From CAYQTE01 sp964420285 (GTDB taxonomy: Bacteria; Planctomycetota; Phycisphaerae; Tepidisphaerales; Tepidisphaeraceae): a stretch of 56,538 nucleotides of DNA. Shown here in pieces: positions 18,363-27,025 of the stretch. The translations under genes and the position numbers were made by a program. The stretch's first letter is position 1. Every line of letters begins with the position of its first letter. The notes under the pieces are model-generated. The model was not told the DNA's origin. It worked only from the letters and a program-made list of their open reading frames with translations, and did no database searches. Location of the stretch: assembly GCA_964420285.1 (NCBI GenBank), contig CAYQTE010000025.1, positions 1-56,538 on the forward strand, read 5' to 3'.

Positions 18363-19511
18363 TCAGAACGGCGGCGGCTGGCCGGTCTTCCACCAGTCGC
18401 CTTCGTCGCGGGTGTTGTCGCCGGGGCGGGAATCGTGGTCGTTGTCGCCGAACGGGCGGTCGTCATCGTTGCCGTCGGGCTGTTGCGGCCCGCGGACGAT
18501 CGACGCCAGCGCCAACGAGAACACAGGCGCCAGCGACCGCACGATCGACTCCTGCTCGTCGGTAAACGGATTGCGCGCGTCGCGGAACAGAATCATCGTC
18601 GCGATCGTCTCCCCCAGATACGTGCAGCCGCATCCCAGCACCGCCTGATCCGACAACAGCGGCTTCTCCGCGTCATTCAGCACCGGCCGCAATGTCTCAC
18701 CCTCCAGCCGGATGAGCCCCTTCTGGTTGGTCAGCGGCACCAGGCCGTGTTTCATCGCGTCGGTCAGCTTCGGCTCGCCGGGGATCGAATACTTCATGTA
18801 CGCGCCCAGGTGGAAATCATCATCGGCCGCCAGCCAGATCGCCAGATTCGAATACCCCAATTGGCGCAGCATCCAGTCCATCGCGTGACAGAGAAGTTGC
18901 TCCAGGTCATTGGCGCTGTGGCAGGCGGCGCGAAACGATTCGGTCGTCCGCACGATATCCAGTTGTTTTGCCAAATCCCCATAGGCCCCCACCAGATCGT
19001 TGCACAGCAGATCAACCTTCCGCGACACCTGCCGCCGGGCCGAGTTCAGTCGCTTCACCGCCTCGCGCAGGCGGTCGAATCTGCGGTCCTCGCGTGCCAC
19101 GACGGCCTGGCGGGTCAGCGCCTTGCGCACGCCGTCCAGCAGCGTGTCCATCGTAAACGGCTTGGCCAGGAAATCGCTGGCCCCCCACCGCAACGCCGCA
19201 ATGGCCGTGTCCACGCTGGGCGAGCCGGAGATCACAATCGAACTGCTCAGCGGCTGATTCCGCCGCAGCGATTTCACCAGCGAAATCCCATCGCCATCGG
19301 GCAGGCGAACATCCGTCACCAGCACTTCAATGGGCTCGGTGGCCAGCAGACGGCGAGCCTCGCGAACGGAATTCACCACGTTCAGCCGGCAATGCAGCGA
19401 TCGACCGATCGCCTCGCCTATCAGTTCCGCCAGCGATTGCTCGTCCTCCACGATCAGAACACGCGGCGCCCTGGATTCCTGGCGAAGCTTATCGGCCGGC
19501 GTGACTGTCAT
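18363..19511 (-). CDS. Response regulator with C-terminal GAF-like domain
   Basis: The 382-residue protein has a receiver domain at about 15-135: acidic pair Glu22-Asp23 (VEDEQ), phosphoacceptor Asp67 (VTDVRLPDGDG), Ser/Thr at SGSP, and Lys117 (LAKPF). A coiled region (140-180) leads to a GAF-like domain (about 185-345). The tail is Asp/Gly/Pro-rich and probably disordered (NDDDRPFGDNDHDSR). There is no DNA-binding domain, so output is probably protein-protein or ligand-dependent. It starts 99 bases after the HDOD-histidine kinase and is its likely partner. Confidence 0.9.
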   Translation of the reverse strand: MTVTPADKLRQESRAPRVLIVEDEQSLAELIGEAIGRSLHCRLNVVNSVREARRLLATEPIEVLVTDVRLPDGDGISLVKSLRRNQPLSSSIVISGSPSVDTAIAALRWGASDFLAKPFTMDTLLDGVRKALTRQAVVAREDRRFDRLREAVKRLNSARRQVSRKVDLLCNDLVGAYGDLAKQLDIVRTTESFRAACHSANDLEQLLCHAMDWMLRQLGYSNLAIWLAADDDFHLGAYMKYSIPGEPKLTDAMKHGLVPLTNQKGLIRLEGETLRPVLNDAEKPLLSDQAVLGCGCTYLGETIATMILFRDARNPFTDEQESIVRSLAPVFSLALASIVRGPQQPDGNDDDRPFGDNDHDSRPGDNTRDEGDWWKTGQPPPF

Positions 19512-19610
19512 GAACGAATACCCTCCGGAATCGGATCACCGCCGCGCGGCCGCACGGAACTTCCGCGTGCTTAGCTGTGGCTCTCCCAACTCCATACAAA
19601 CGCACTTTCC

Positions 19611-21905
19611 CTACGATTTCTGCACAAGCATCGGCTGGCCCGTCGCCGCCGCGGTTGCGGCCGGCAACACCAGCACCGCTCGTGTGCCCACGCCGACCTG
19701 GCTTTCCAGCCGGATCGACCCGCCGTTGCATTCCACCCACCGCAACGCCTTGGGCAATCCCATTCCGCGCCGCCGTCCGGCCGGCTTGCTGCTGAAAAAC
19801 GGATCAAACGCCCGCTTCAGCGTGGCATCGTCCATTCCCGAGCCCGTGTCGGTCACCGTCACCACGACCCGCATCGAATACGGATCGGGATCGGCCGCAA
19901 CCGTCACCCGCCCGTCGCCGGTCTCTGTGGCGCGCAGCGCGTTATCAATCACTTCGGCCAGCGCCGCGGAAATCTGTTGGCAATCGACAAACGCGGCGGG
20001 CACGTTGGCGACGATCACCTCAATAGTCCTATCGGTCGATTTGCCGTGCTCCTTTGCAAGCCGCACCGCCTGTTCGATCAACTCGGCAACGTTGCATTCT
20101 GCCGGCCGCGGCGGCACCGGGCGGGCAAAATCCATCATCTCCGTGATGATGTCGCTGAGTCGCTGGCTCTGATCGAAAATCTGCTTGGCCGCCGCACGGT
20201 GCCGCGCGTCGGACAGTTGAGTCGCCAGGATTTGCGACCGCCCGGAGATCACCGCCAGCGGATTGTTCATCTCGTGCGCCGCCCCGGCGGCCATCTCGCC
20301 GACCATCCCCATCATCTTCGATCGGACGATTTCCGACTGAGCGGATTGAAGCTGGCGATTGGCCTCGGCAAGCTGCTCGCTGAGGGTGCGGGCCTCGTCG
20401 CGAATCTGTGCCGTCCGCAGCGCCAGAGACCATCCGCCTGCGATCGCGGTCAATTCCTGTACCTGCGCCGCAAGACGCTGCGGCTCGCTGGCCGATGCGC
20501 CCCACAACACGCCCCCCACGCAAATGCCGTCGGCTTCCATGCAGATCCAATGCCGCCGGTCGTGCGTCAGCCGCGGCGAAACCGCCGCCAGCAGCCAGTC
20601 CATCTCGTCACCGGCCACGCGCACCGGACCTTCCACGCCGTCGCTGGACGCCTGCGGCCCGCGCACCGGCGGGCGGGTGGGACAATCCACCAACGTGCAT
20701 TCCAGCAAATCGCCGGCCGCATCGCACATGATCACTTCCGCAAACGCCTGCCCCGGCATCAGCGAAAACGCCGCCACCACCTGCGCATCCAGCACGCCCG
20801 CCGCCGTCTGTCCGATCGCCTGCAACACCGCCAGCGGCGGCCCATCGGGTCGAAGCTCGGCCTGGAATCCGCTCAGTGCATCAAAGAACCTCGCCCGCAC
20901 CGCCAGCCGGCGGTTCTTGGCCGCAAGCTGGCCGCTCACCCGGCCCAGTTCCTTGTTCGCCTGCACCAGCGCCTCGCGATACAGTTCGCTGCTGGTCGCC
21001 TTCCCCAATCGCAACGTCGCCGCCCTGACCTCGATCCGATCCACCAGCGACCGCATCGCTCGCTCGACGCCATCGGCCGACAGACCCACGGCTTCGGACA
21101 GCATGGTCTTCCCCGCCGAAAAACTGTAATTCCCGCTGTAGCCCAGGTGCTGCTCGCGGACCAGCAGATCGGCCAGCGATACCAGATTCACCAGCCGCGG
21201 ATTTCGCGTTGCCGGCGGCAGGGCCGATGGAGTCTGACCGTGCAGCCAGATGCACTCGCGAATGTGAATCGGCAAACGCCACCGTTCCGCCAGACGCTTG
21301 CCCACCACCATGTGATCCAGACCGATCAGCGATCGCTCCAGATCCGCGATGTTCCCCCGCAGCAGATCGGCCGCCTCCACCACGCGCGAAAAGCTCTTGG
21401 GCAAAACCGTGTCCAGCGCGATCTTGCCGATGTCGTGCAACAGCCCGCAGACGAACGCTTCGGATGTGTCGATCGCCTTGCCCCCGGCGGATTGATTCAG
21501 CGTCTCGGCCAGCAATTCCGCCGCGCACGCCGTTGCCACTGAATGTTTCCAGAATGCGTCGCGGCTGAAGACGGTTCCGGCCGACGGACCGCTGAATGTC
21601 TCGAAGACTCCGATGGCCAGCACGGCCGAGCGGACGGCCTCGAATCCAAGGAGAACCACGGCGCGGTCGATACTGGTGATCTCGCCGCGCACGCCGGTAT
21701 CGGCCCGGTGAACAAGCTGAAGAATTCGCGTCGTCAGGCTCGGATCGGCGGCGATCAATTTGGCCAGCTCGTCCACCTCCGCATCGGGGCTGCCCATGAT
21801 CTCCAGGACGCGCACGGCCACGGCCGGCAAAGTCGGCAGTTGATCGAGCTGTTGCAGGATCAGTTCGACGCGCTTGGCGGGAAGTTGTTCGGATTCTGAG
21901 GGCAT
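19611..21905 (-). CDS. HDOD domain - GAF-like - histidine kinase
   Basis: This 764-residue protein joins three modules. An HDOD domain covers about residues 10-260 (LPTLPAVAVRVLEIM, FEAVRSAVLAIGVFETF) and keeps an HD-like LLHDIGKIALD near 155, which many HDOD proteins lack. A GAF-like region follows at about 330-490. A coiled stretch leads to a HisKA dimerisation domain with phosphoacceptor His544 (AAHEMNNPLAVISGR) and a HATPase_c domain with N box EVIDNALRAT, G1 TDTGSGMDD, F box FDPFFSSKP and G2 RRGMGLPKA. It has no membrane segment, so it is a soluble sensor. The start at 21905 (MPSESEQLPAKR) follows a repeat. It lies between an HTH-receiver gene and a receiver-GAF gene. Confidence 0.93.
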   Translation of the reverse strand: MPSESEQLPAKRVELILQQLDQLPTLPAVAVRVLEIMGSPDAEVDELAKLIAADPSLTTRILQLVHRADTGVRGEITSIDRAVVLLGFEAVRSAVLAIGVFETFSGPSAGTVFSRDAFWKHSVATACAAELLAETLNQSAGGKAIDTSEAFVCGLLHDIGKIALDTVLPKSFSRVVEAADLLRGNIADLERSLIGLDHMVVGKRLAERWRLPIHIRECIWLHGQTPSALPPATRNPRLVNLVSLADLLVREQHLGYSGNYSFSAGKTMLSEAVGLSADGVERAMRSLVDRIEVRAATLRLGKATSSELYREALVQANKELGRVSGQLAAKNRRLAVRARFFDALSGFQAELRPDGPPLAVLQAIGQTAAGVLDAQVVAAFSLMPGQAFAEVIMCDAAGDLLECTLVDCPTRPPVRGPQASSDGVEGPVRVAGDEMDWLLAAVSPRLTHDRRHWICMEADGICVGGVLWGASASEPQRLAAQVQELTAIAGGWSLALRTAQIRDEARTLSEQLAEANRQLQSAQSEIVRSKMMGMVGEMAAGAAHEMNNPLAVISGRSQILATQLSDARHRAAAKQIFDQSQRLSDIITEMMDFARPVPPRPAECNVAELIEQAVRLAKEHGKSTDRTIEVIVANVPAAFVDCQQISAALAEVIDNALRATETGDGRVTVAADPDPYSMRVVVTVTDTGSGMDDATLKRAFDPFFSSKPAGRRRGMGLPKALRWVECNGGSIRLESQVGVGTRAVLVLPAATAAATGQPMLVQKS

Positions 21906-21907
21906 GG

Positions 21908-22000
21908 AAAGGCAATGGATAATTGAGAATGGACAATGGACAATTGTGGCAGCGAATTCTTCTTCGCTGTCCATTGTCCATTATCCATTGTCAATTCGGC
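21908..22000. repeat. Inverted TGGACAATGGATAATGG repeats upstream of the HDOD-kinase gene
   Basis: Units of the type AATGGATAATTGAGAATGGACAATGG on one side face CTGTCCATTGTCCATTATCC on the other, forming an imperfect hairpin of about 90 bases. A further set of units is at 40010-40047. It sits just before the ATG of the HDOD-kinase gene on the minus strand and may affect its translation or transcription. Confidence 0.7.
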
Positions 22001-22060
22001 GCTACGGCCCGGCGAAATCGGCGCATCGCACCGGGCGTTCATCCGGCCTGACCCGTTCTT

Positions 22061-22624
22061 TCACACCACCAGAAGCTGCCCAATCCGTTCGATGAGCTTC
22101 TCGATGTTGAACGGCTTCTTCACGAAATCGTCCGCCCCCGCCTTCATCAGGTCGTTGATCTCGTCCTGATTCACCACGCCCGACACGATGATGATCTTCA
22201 TGTGCTCGAAGTTCGGATTCTTCCGGATCGTCTGGCACACGATGTTCCCGTTGATGTCCGGCAGCATGTAGTCCAGGATCACCAGGTCCGGCACGAATTC
22301 CTGCGTGAGAATCCCGGCGTCGTAACCGGTCGATGCGGTCTTGACCTCAAACCGCCCGTCACGCTCCAGCACGTCGACGAACAATTCCACGATTTCCGGA
22401 TCGTCGTCCACCACCAGCACCTTCTGCTTGCCGCTGTCGAGCGTGTCCGGCGGAATGCCGTTGTCCTTCATGAATGCGATCAGGGCATCGCGCGGAATGC
22501 GCCGGAACCGGCTCCCCGGAACCCGAAACCCGCGCAACCGGCCGCTGTCAAAGCAGCGAATGATCGTCTGCTGAGAAACCTTGCAAACCTCTGCCGCTTC
22601 GCCGGTTGTGAATACCGATTTCAT
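22061..22624 (-). CDS. HTH (excisionase/MerR-like) - receiver fusion protein
   Basis: The 187-residue protein has an N-terminal winged-helix of the helix_turn_helix/excisionase type (residues 1-55: FTTGEAAEVCKVSQQTIIR, then RVPGSRFRRIPRDALIAFM). A receiver domain follows at 66-187, with Asp73-75, phosphoacceptor Asp118 (LVILDYMLPD), Ser at VSG and Lys in VKKPF. The order is reversed relative to ordinary response regulators, where the receiver comes first. The start at 22624 (MKSVFTTGEAA) is preferred to a longer form from 22669. It is the first gene of the minus-strand signalling cluster. Confidence 0.92.
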   Translation of the reverse strand: MKSVFTTGEAAEVCKVSQQTIIRCFDSGRLRGFRVPGSRFRRIPRDALIAFMKDNGIPPDTLDSGKQKVLVVDDDPEIVELFVDVLERDGRFEVKTASTGYDAGILTQEFVPDLVILDYMLPDINGNIVCQTIRKNPNFEHMKIIIVSGVVNQDEINDLMKAGADDFVKKPFNIEKLIERIGQLLVV

Positions 22625-23051
22625 TCCGATTCTCCGCAAGGGCGCTGTACCCGCATTCACATTATCCACGCGCCAACTCCTTTGGCTAAACTACGTCAAC
22701 TGTGCGTCTTATCCAGATTCTCCAATTATCCACAAAGTCCATCGTCTGGCAAACTCGGTAACTTGAGATATGGAGTGCAATACGCCCTGTGCAGGTTGCA
22801 CAGGTCGTGCAGCCGGATAGGTTATCGGACGTTGCAGCCTCTCAAGCCCGCCCGCAGCACACCCCACGGCCGATCACGCGATTCCTAATCTTGCTCCTGC
22901 TCCCGCTCTTAATCCTCTTCATAATCCTACTCTTCATCTTGCTCCGGCTCCCGCGTTTTCCGGCGTACCAGATCACAAGCACACCGGCCGCAGTTGCGGT
23001 TGTCCCCCAACCGGATAACATTCACCAAAGCCAATTTCGGGGAGGTCCATC
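22625..23051. other. Divergent intergenic region with a low-complexity tract
   Basis: This 427-base gap separates the signalling cluster (minus) from the LRR gene (plus) and should hold both promoters. Bases 22881-22952 are low-complexity: read on the minus strand they run in GAGCAAGATGAAGAG/GGATTAAGAGCGGGAGCAGG six-base-like units. On the plus strand the tract would give a Leu/Ile run, which I do not regard as a gene. I see nothing else. Confidence 0.6.
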
Positions 23052-24584
23052 ATGCGGCAAATTTCACGGACGGCCGGAATCGCCTCTCTGGCATTTCTGG
23101 CGGCATTGACTTTCGCAGTTTTCACGCAAGCACAATCGCGGCCGTCGCCGGCAGCCGCTGCAACTTCAGCAAACGAGCCGCTGGCGCTGTCAGCCGATCC
23201 GTCGCTGCCCGCCCGACAATTCAACTCGACGCTGCCACTCGCCGTGTTCACGGTCGGCACCGACGACGGCATTCTTCCTCGGCATATTGAGTCGCTCGGC
23301 ACGACGCCGGCCGACAAGCCCTTAGCCATCCCGCAAGGCGCTCTTTGGTATGTCGAACCACGTTCGAATATTGATTCACGTGCTCTTGCACAGGAGATGT
23401 TCGCCCAGCAGATTCCCGGCGTGGACCTCGGGCTTCACGCCTCGGACGGCGACTTGGCGGCCCTCGCGGGCTTCGGTAGCCTGCGCGTGCTCAACGCCCG
23501 CGGCTCTGACGTGACGGACGCGGGCATCGCTCAGATCAAGGGGCTGACATCCCTTCGCCTGCTCGACCTCGGCGGTTCAAAATTGACCGACGCCGGGATG
23601 GACCGGATCGGCTCGCTGCGGCAGTTGGAGCGGCTTAACCTGGATAATACGCAAATCACGGGCGCCGGTCTGGCGCGGCTCAAATCCCTCACGGCCCTTA
23701 AGACACTACTCTTGGAATCGGACAACATCACCGTTGCGGACGTTGAGAAACTTACGGCGTTCGGCAACCTTCGGTCGCTCGACATCGGGCGGACGCAGGC
23801 AACAGACCCGGATTTGCAGGGGCTCGCTGGTGCTACGGGGCTGCGGGAACTTGACCTTGGTAATCTCAAGCTGACCGACGCCGGGCTTAAGCCGCTGGCG
23901 GGGCTCACAGGCTTGCAAGTCCTCGGGCTGCGCTCGACGCCGATCACAGACCTCGGGCTGGCCCACCTCCGAGCGATGACGCGGTTGCAAAGCCTCGACA
24001 TAAGCATGACAAAAGTAACGGATGCTGGGCTATCGAATCTCGCCGCGCTCTCCGCATTGCAAAAGGTCTTCCTCGCGGATACGCACATTACGGGCCTCGG
24101 CCTGGGCAACCTTAGCGGCTTGGTGGCCCTAAGCGACCTTGACATCCGGAACACACGAGTTACGGACGCCGGGCTTTCGGGACTTAGCGAGCTGCGTGCG
24201 CTCCGATACCTGAATATGGCGGACACGCTAGTGACGGACGGCGGCATGCAATCAATTGAGAACGTTGCGACCCTGCAATATCTTGACCTTGGCGCTACGA
24301 AAATCACCGACGCCGGCCTACTGCACGTTGACCGCCTAACCTCGCTGCGGGATCTTTCCCTAATCCGCACGCTTGTGACCGATATGGGCATGAAAAGTAT
24401 CGCGAATTTGGCGTCGCTTCAGTGGCTCAGTCTTGACCGCACGAATGTCACCGATGCCGGGCTAGCGAGGCTTCAGGGGCTTCGGTCGCTGCACATGCTT
24501 TCCCTCACGGGTACCAAGACGACGGATGTCGGAAAGGCGGCCTTGAAGCAAGCGATTCCCGGCCTAATGATCGTTGAAAACTGA
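23052..24584 (+). CDS. Secreted leucine-rich-repeat protein (TDAGL type)
   Basis: The 510-residue protein has a signal peptide (residues 1-28, ending FTQAQ) and a low-complexity stretch. From about residue 145 it consists of some 14 LRRs of 24-25 residues, with the consensus LxxLxxLxLxxTxITDAGL (for example LDLGGSKLTDAGMDRIGSL). Planctomycetes and other PVC bacteria have many such proteins; they are thought to bind proteins, but no partner is known here. The start has a GGGGAGG site. It converges with rpsD, with only 37 bases between them. Confidence 0.9.
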   Translation: MRQISRTAGIASLAFLAALTFAVFTQAQSRPSPAAAATSANEPLALSADPSLPARQFNSTLPLAVFTVGTDDGILPRHIESLGTTPADKPLAIPQGALWYVEPRSNIDSRALAQEMFAQQIPGVDLGLHASDGDLAALAGFGSLRVLNARGSDVTDAGIAQIKGLTSLRLLDLGGSKLTDAGMDRIGSLRQLERLNLDNTQITGAGLARLKSLTALKTLLLESDNITVADVEKLTAFGNLRSLDIGRTQATDPDLQGLAGATGLRELDLGNLKLTDAGLKPLAGLTGLQVLGLRSTPITDLGLAHLRAMTRLQSLDISMTKVTDAGLSNLAALSALQKVFLADTHITGLGLGNLSGLVALSDLDIRNTRVTDAGLSGLSELRALRYLNMADTLVTDGGMQSIENVATLQYLDLGATKITDAGLLHVDRLTSLRDLSLIRTLVTDMGMKSIANLASLQWLSLDRTNVTDAGLARLQGLRSLHMLSLTGTKTTDVGKAALKQAIPGLMIVEN

Positions 24585-24621
24585 TCGTCCGCCCGACTCC
24601 CAGAGCGACTGCCGAACCCAA

Positions 24622-25218
24622 TCACCGATAAAATTCAATAATCAAATTCATATTCACTTCAAACGGCACATCCTCCGGCACCGGAAGTGACTTGATCGAC
24701 GCCGTGAGCTGCGCCGGGTTCCATTCCAGCCAGTTGGGGACGTTGTGGCCGGCATTTTGTTCCATGTTCTCGCGCAGGACTTTGTGGATGCTCTCGCGGA
24801 ACGTGACTTTCTGGCCGGGTTTGACCAGATAGCTGGAGATGTCCACTTTGTGGCCGTCCACCAGGACGTGACCGTGCGCCACGACCTGTCGGGAGGCCCA
24901 GATCGTGCGGACGACGCCCAGACGCCGCACCACGTTGTCCAGCCGGCATTCCAGCAGTTGCATCATCGTGTTGGCGGTGTTGCCCTTGGATTTCTTGGCC
25001 ATGGTGAGAAACCGGCGGAATTGCCGTTCGAGCATGCCGTAATGGAACCGCAGCTTCTGCTTTTCCTGGAGTCGGATGCCGTATTCCGTATGCCGCCGGC
25101 CGCGATAGCCGTGCATGCCGGGCAGTTCCAATTCCTTGGCCGTGTGTTTGGGGATATCCGCGATGGGAACGCCAACGCGACGGGACAGTTTGACCTTGGG
25201 GCCGAGATAGCGACCCAT
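24622..25218 (-). CDS. rpsD: 30S ribosomal protein S4
   Basis: The 198-residue protein begins MGRYLGPKVKLSRRVG and has the S4 RNA-binding domain (LECRLDNVVRRLGVVRTIWASRQVVAHGHVLVDG, cited here in part as RLDNVVRRLG and ARQVV-like ASRQVVAHGHVLVDG). The N-terminal zinc-binding cysteines found in some S4 proteins are absent. S4 starts 30S assembly and can repress its own translation. The ATG at 25218 has a GAAGAG site; a GTG at 25230 is possible. It is alone here and not in the rpsM-rpsK-rpoA cluster. Confidence 0.97.
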   Translation of the reverse strand: MGRYLGPKVKLSRRVGVPIADIPKHTAKELELPGMHGYRGRRHTEYGIRLQEKQKLRFHYGMLERQFRRFLTMAKKSKGNTANTMMQLLECRLDNVVRRLGVVRTIWASRQVVAHGHVLVDGHKVDISSYLVKPGQKVTFRESIHKVLRENMEQNAGHNVPNWLEWNPAQLTASIKSLPVPEDVPFEVNMNLIIEFYR

Positions 25219-25329
25219 GTGACTCTTCACTTTCCACGGGCCGCAGAAAGGCCCGTCTCAAAACATGCGCGGCGCCCGCGACAGCGAACGACTGATGCGC
25301 GTTTGGCGGGTCGGATGGTTCTGAGGCAT

Positions 25330-25409
25330 CCAAAACCCGTCCCGGCCGCCGCAAGCGGTGGCCGGTAAGGAAGCAGTATATGGATTTGCGGGCCGGTGGC
25401 AAATCCGGC
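25330..25409 (-). promoter_or_regulatory. Two hairpins upstream of rpsD
   Basis: The stretch from rpsD back to 25409 contains two inverted repeats: GGATTTGC...GCAAATCC (25382-25406) and CCGGCC(G/A)CC...GG(C/T)GGCCGG (25342-25365). They could form a leader for rpsD feedback control or a terminator for the gene remnant upstream. I cannot match them to a known S4 leader. Confidence 0.3.
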
Positions 25410-25730
25410 CTACAGGCGACCAGCACGGTCACATATTCGGTTTGCGGTATGATTGCGCGCGATTCGCGTTGGCTTGAGCAACGGAGTCTTATTGGTGAAA
25501 ATCGAGCTTGGCGGTTGTCGCCAAGAAAAATGGAGCCGTACGCGTGAATACTCGCTATAATGTCGGCGCTGATAACGGCGAAACAAAGAATCGATGAATG
25601 CCTGCTTTTGGGCCAGGGTGCATGCTGCGCCCCGCTGGTATTCCGGATTCCGGACCATCGAACCGTTGTCCCACGCGGCAACGAGCTCCGCAACTTTGTA
25701 AGGCTTCTTTTCAAATTCCATATCAGTCAC
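25410..25730 (-). pseudogene. Truncated DUF262-type (GmrS/ParB-like) protein remnant
   Basis: The first 52 codons read as the start of a DUF262 protein: KVAELVAAWDNGSMVRNPEY, QRGAACTLAQKQAFIDSLFRR. This N-terminal module occurs in type IV GmrSD-like restriction enzymes and related defence proteins. After that the frame loses all resemblance and stops at 106 codons, so most of the domain and any HNH/DUF1524 domain are gone. No further pieces are visible in the next frames. It is best read as a broken defence gene. Confidence 0.7.
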
Positions 25731-25827
25731 TCCGCTACCTGCGAACCGGGCGGGCTACTCGGGTAAGCGCCCGGAGACCGGCGCGAACTAAGGGCGATGC
25801 CCGATAGCCGCTGCACACGCACGAAAT

Positions 25828-26391
25828 TCAGGCGTCCGCGATCCTCCTCTTTTCCGCCAATTGTCGCTCGATCGTCGAAATCTCAGCATTCGCGGCGGAG
25901 ATTTCTGCTTCCATACGCCTCTTAAATTTACCGTAAAATCCCAAGGCCATGATTATCCCGAAAGGACCCTCCAATACCTTCTTATACTGTGTTCGGCGAG
26001 CCGCACGATGCAGGCGAAGCTCTTGTAGCCTACGCTCGTACCGTACGATCGCCAATTCCGCCGCGGTCTTATCCGTGCCCACCTGGACCTTGGCGATAGC
26101 CTCTGTAACTCGCTGGAGGCTGACAGTCCCGCCACGGCGCTCCACGAGCATCTCGGACCCGCAATGGCTGCAGGCGAACCGATCGATGTCGTTGTGGACC
26201 TCGAGCTTCCCGCCGCAGTTGGGGCAATTCAGCATGACGAACGGACTGGCCGCACCAGATGTTGCTGGCGCCGCCGTGCGCGCGATTCCCGACAATCGCT
26301 GGTGGCATTCGGCGCAGACGATATTCCCGGTCCAGACGTACGGGGTCTCCAGTTTGCCTATGACACGCCCGCAATTTTCACACTTTTCCAT
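25828..26391 (-). CDS. Zinc-ribbon protein with C-terminal coiled coil
   Basis: The 187-residue protein has two metal-binding pairs in its N-terminal half: CENCG...CAEC (residues 4-29) and CPNCGGKLEV...FACSHCGSEM (about 55-82). A mixed helical region and a coiled coil follow (AEISAANAEISTIERQLAEKRR, cited as helical). A short hydrophobic patch GPFGIIMALGF is present. The start at 26391 is chosen so the protein begins MEKCENCG. Function unknown; probably cytosolic or membrane-associated. Confidence 0.8.
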   Translation of the reverse strand: MEKCENCGRVIGKLETPYVWTGNIVCAECHQRLSGIARTAAPATSGAASPFVMLNCPNCGGKLEVHNDIDRFACSHCGSEMLVERRGGTVSLQRVTEAIAKVQVGTDKTAAELAIVRYERRLQELRLHRAARRTQYKKVLEGPFGIIMALGFYGKFKRRMEAEISAANAEISTIERQLAEKRRIADA

Positions 26392-26567
26392 CGCCCGCTT
26401 TCCCGAATGTGCGGAGTTTACACTCCCAGTCGCCGCCGGGAAAGCCCGGCCGGCGCCGCGCCCCGCGGCGGGCAACTCACGCCCCACGTGTTTGAGCCTT
26501 GCCCCGCCTTCCGCCGTCGCCTATTTCGCTTATAATCCCTCACCGCCCCGGAACGGGATCGCGTCTG

Positions 26568-26779
26568 ATGTTCCGGGCGGGCGTAGATGGACGCGGTGCA
26601 ACCTCTTTCCCAATCTCCCTGTACTCAGGGGGAGGGTCGGGGTGGGGGGTTGCCCGCGGCGGCGAATCGGCTGGCGCGAGAGGTGCGGCGCCGCACAGGA
26701 AGAACCCCCACCTCATTCCTCCCCATGAGTACAGGGAGAGGAGGCAGGGCCGGCCGGTGCGGAGATTTGGGCACACGCC
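26568..26779. mobile_element. MITE-like element, diverged copy 3
   Basis: The copy keeps both GTAC palindromes (CTCCCTGTACTCAGGGGGAG and CTCCCCATGAGTACAGGGAG), the GGTGGGG/CCCCACC pair and the right terminus (GATTTGGGCACACGCC). The centre differs from copies 2 and 5. Its right end lies 15 bases from the start codon at 26795, so it may supply part of that gene's expression signals. Otherwise the 403-base gap at 26392-26794 holds nothing identified. Confidence 0.75.
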
Positions 26780-26794
26780 AAGAAAGGCCTTCGC

Positions 26795-27025
26795 ATGGAC
26801 AGCGAGCAGATCACCCGACGCCTGATCGAAACCCATCGGCTTCGCGTCGGGCCGAATATGGCCGAGCATTGCCTCAGCCGGCTCCAGCAGCCGGATACCC
26901 GCGTCATCACGCTCATCGGCGGCGATGCCCTGACCGGCGTGCCGCGAACGCTGAATGTCGATCCGTCTCAGTTGACGCCCGCAACTACCACCAACCCCCA
27001 AACACCCCCTTCGAGGCCGACATGA
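26795..27025 (+). CDS. 76-residue protein of unknown function coupled to a GHMP kinase
   Basis: The frame opens with ATG at 26795 after an AAGAAAGG site and ends in TGA that overlaps the ATG of the kinase. The first 60 residues look folded (ITRRLIETHRLRVGPNMAEH, then VITLIGGDALTGVPRTLNVD); the tail is Thr/Pro-rich. No family recognised. The four-base overlap suggests coupled translation and a related role, perhaps as a partner of the kinase. Confidence 0.6.
   Translation: MDSEQITRRLIETHRLRVGPNMAEHCLSRLQQPDTRVITLIGGDALTGVPRTLNVDPSQLTPATTTNPQTPPSRPT

Noticed and set aside
18243..21542. Long Arg/His/Gln-rich open frames on the plus strand opposite the signalling genes
   Set aside because: GC-rich shadow frames; the minus-strand proteins have complete kinase and receiver motifs.
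22789..23109. Leu/Ile-rich frame resembling a membrane protein
   Set aside because: It arises from the low-complexity DNA tract and overlaps the start of the LRR gene.
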